From assembly GCA_934085565.1 (NCBI GenBank), contig CAKOHG010000005.1:44482-108481 (forward strand): a DNA stretch of 64,000 bases, read 5' to 3'. Below are positions 62,213-64,000 of this stretch, in pieces. Both the position numbers and the translations under genes were made by a program. The notes under the pieces were generated by a model. The model was given only the letters and a program-made list of their open reading frames with translations, had not been told where the DNA came from and searched no databases. This DNA is from an uncultured Bacilli bacterium. Lineage in GTDB: Bacteria; Bacillota_I; Bacilli_A; RF39; UBA660. Numbering within the stretch: position 1 is the stretch's first letter; every line of letters begins with the position of its first letter.

Positions 62213-62566
62213 TCAATCATAAATTAACTCTTTTAAAATAATTTCTTCAGTCATATTTCTATAATTATTCATCAATTTAACCCATTCAATTTGATTATTA
62301 TCTTTACTTTTTTCAGATAGTTTGTCGTCATTTTCAATATAGTTACTCATTAAAATATTGTATCTTTTAGAGCATTCAATACTGACCGAAAGAAGATGAT
62401 TTGTTAATTCATTTCTCATCAGTAATGACACATATAATCCTTTTTTATGATTTTTAATATAATCTAACCTTAAATATCCATACTTATTAATTTGTTTATA
62501 ATCCAGTTTTTTAATTGTTAAATTTGGTAATAAGTAGTCACCAATTTTTGTATATTCAATATTCAT
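62213..62566 (-). CDS. tnpV: TnpV-like transposon protein
   Basis: 117 residues. The start IEYTKIGDYLLPNLTI and the following YGYLRLDYIKNHKKGLYVSLLMRNEL match TnpV of Tn4451/Tn4453-type elements, a small protein of unknown function located between the large resolvase gene and mobilization genes. It lies 18 nt downstream of the recombinase gene on the same strand, with AAAGGAAA before its ATG. Not essential for excision in known relatives. Confidence 0.8.
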   Translation of the reverse strand: MNIEYTKIGDYLLPNLTIKKLDYKQINKYGYLRLDYIKNHKKGLYVSLLMRNELTNHLLSVSIECSKRYNILMSNYIENDDKLSEKSKDNNQIEWVKLMNNYRNMTEEIILKELIYD

Positions 62567-62584
62567 AATTTTATTATTTCCTTT

Positions 62585-64000
62585 CTAACTTTCTAATAAT
62601 TTATTAGTTTTATAGCTTACAATTCCGTATTTATCTTTAATATCTTCTCTTGATATTGGAAAATTATTTGAATTGGTAAGTGCTACAAATCTAATAATTT
62701 TTTCATCAATTTTAGGTTGATACTCTAATATTATTTCATTAGTTTCATCATCAATTTTTTCGTACATTTCATAAAAAGATGTTTCAAAATATTCATTCAT
62801 TTTATTTAAATATTTATTTAATTCATCTTTTGACATTCGACTGCCTTTGATTATTTCTTCATTATTATTAATCATAACAGGAACGGCTACATCAAATATT
62901 CCAGCATCATAAAATCTTATTAACTCTTTAATAAATCCATTTCTAAAATTAATTTTCTCAAGAATTAAATTTCCTTTATCATCCTTTTTAATTTCAATAG
63001 TATCAATAAATTTAGAAATAAATTCTTGTTTTTCTGACTTATCCATATCATTCCATTTTGATTTTAATAATGAATTTAAAGTATCAAGCCTTATCATTTT
63101 TTCTCTTTCTAAATCTCTTTCAGCAAGTAATTCGTGAGGTGAGTAATTAAAAGTTTCTAAATTAATTAATTCTAGTTTTTTACCTTCTAAGTTGGAAAGT
63201 TTATCTTCAATTAGTTTATAATCTTCTTTAAAATCATCCATTTCTACAATACCTTTAATGTAGGCTTGTTTAATTCTTTCTCTTTGTTTTTCTAAACTTC
63301 TAATTTCTTTATCAATAGAATTTGTATCAATTTTACTATTCTTATCTTCTAGAATAGGTAAGAAAAACTTTTTAACAGCCATATCATATTCTAATAAATC
63401 GTAAATAAAATTCTTAAGCAATTTTTCTACATGACTCTCATTGAAGTTAATATGACAATGCTCACAAGTATAATACATATATTTTCTTTTAGTACCACCA
63501 GAACCTTTACATTTCATTATCCTTCCACAATCCGGGCATTTAAGCCTTTGGAAAAAAGTATAAATTCTATCTCTAGTATAAGTTCTTTGATTTCTTTCCT
63601 TTTGTCTTTGGCATTCTTCCCATTTGGCACGAGATACAATAGGTTCTACAACATTCATATAAACTATTGGCTCTAAATTTTCTTGTTTGCCAATTCGTTT
63701 ATATTGTTCATAATCACCCATATAGATTTTGTTATCTATAATCTTTTGAATAGTAGTATCTCTCCATTTCTTTTTAGGATAAACATCATTTTCTTTAAAG
63801 TAATTAGCAATTTGCTGAAAACTTTTTCCTTCTAAATACATATCAAATATTTTTTCTACATAGGGACGAGTAGCATTATCAATAATCATTGTTTTATCAT
63901 CAGCACTCTTGTAACCAAATGGTCTTTGACCTGGAATATGTCCTGACTTAATTGCACCATTTAATCCAAATTTTGTTCTTTCTGATACAATTTCTATTTC
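62585..64000 (-). CDS. Large serine recombinase (TnpX-like), partial
   Basis: The frame is open to the window edge; 472 codons are visible and the N-terminal catalytic domain, with the nucleophile Ser, lies beyond base 64000. Visible parts: the end of the resolvase domain (EIVSERTKFGLNGAIKSGHI), the Recombinase domain (PFGYKSADDKTMI...GKSFQQIANYFKEN...KIYMGDYEQYKRI), a zinc ribbon CPDCGRIMKC...YTCEHCH, a coiled coil (about 200-260) and a C-terminal helical part. It would excise and insert the element site-specifically. Confidence 0.9.
   Translation of the reverse strand, partial: EIEIVSERTKFGLNGAIKSGHIPGQRPFGYKSADDKTMIIDNATRPYVEKIFDMYLEGKSFQQIANYFKENDVYPKKKWRDTTIQKIIDNKIYMGDYEQYKRIGKQENLEPIVYMNVVEPIVSRAKWEECQRQKERNQRTYTRDRIYTFFQRLKCPDCGRIMKCKGSGGTKRKYMYYTCEHCHINFNESHVEKLLKNFIYDLLEYDMAVKKFFLPILEDKNSKIDTNSIDKEIRSLEKQRERIKQAYIKGIVEMDDFKEDYKLIEDKLSNLEGKKLELINLETFNYSPHELLAERDLEREKMIRLDTLNSLLKSKWNDMDKSEKQEFISKFIDTIEIKKDDKGNLILEKINFRNGFIKELIRFYDAGIFDVAVPVMINNNEEIIKGSRMSKDELNKYLNKMNEYFETSFYEMYEKIDDETNEIILEYQPKIDEKIIRFVALTNSNNFPISREDIKDKYGIVSYKTNKLLES

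Noticed and set aside
1..64000. CRISPR arrays and rRNA genes
   Set aside because: No regularly spaced direct repeats with unique spacers and no rRNA-like sequence were seen on either strand.

Overview
The window is strongly AT-rich and reads with the standard genetic code (TGG for Trp, with TAA, TAG and TGA as stops). It looks like chromosome of a low-GC Bacillota of the class Bacilli, probably an uncultured gut lineage near Erysipelotrichia/RF39. That placement is inferred from gene content: a T-box-controlled aspS, a CBS-type Mn pyrophosphatase, a YqfT-like gene beside nfo, a spoVID-ysxE-like pair pointing to an endospore-forming ancestry, and Rpn/PD-(D/E)XK 'transposase' families.

Bases 1-47.7 kb are mostly core chromosome. 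They hold nucleotide and sugar enzymes (PanE-like, mtnN, phosphomannomutase), the spoVID/ysxE-like pair, an orphan prepilin, endonuclease IV, a class B PBP, an OmpR-type two-component system, dusB, tRNA-Asn and tRNA-His, and T-box plus aspS. A recently duplicated pair of Rpn-family genes with a third fragment follows. Next come a TetR-controlled MMPL-type giant membrane protein, a cadC-cadA metal efflux operon, an ABC exporter, HD and HAAS-domain proteins, a lone ClpB-D1-like AAA+ ATPase, an amine-dehydrogenase-like enzyme, a polysaccharide deacetylase, a hemolysin III protein, an ADP-ribosyltransferase-like protein, a DUF2130 protein, pyrophosphatase, uvrA, lgt and a surface protein.

From about 47.7 kb the character changes to accessory DNA: long non-coding gaps, more ATA and AGA codons, decaying genes (a frameshifted GyrI-like gene and a GNAT gene cut by one stop codon), and repeats. 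This part carries a nucleotidase/nucleoside-hydrolase fusion followed by an HD phosphohydrolase. A TetR/SDR/alcohol-dehydrogenase cassette lies between two identical 60-bp non-coding repeats. A HEPN-type (TIGR02391-like) protein is divergent from an XRE regulator and a BcgI-like two-subunit restriction-modification system. The right edge holds a relaxase, a TnpV homologue and a large serine recombinase (cut by the window end), so at least the right part belongs to a Tn4451/Tn4453-like integrative mobilizable element. Its left end was not located.

The most unusual signal is a conserved leader that precedes both a DUF1016-fragment gene and the two Rpn-family genes. It has an invariant block and a downstream hairpin whose length and sequence differ while pairing is kept.
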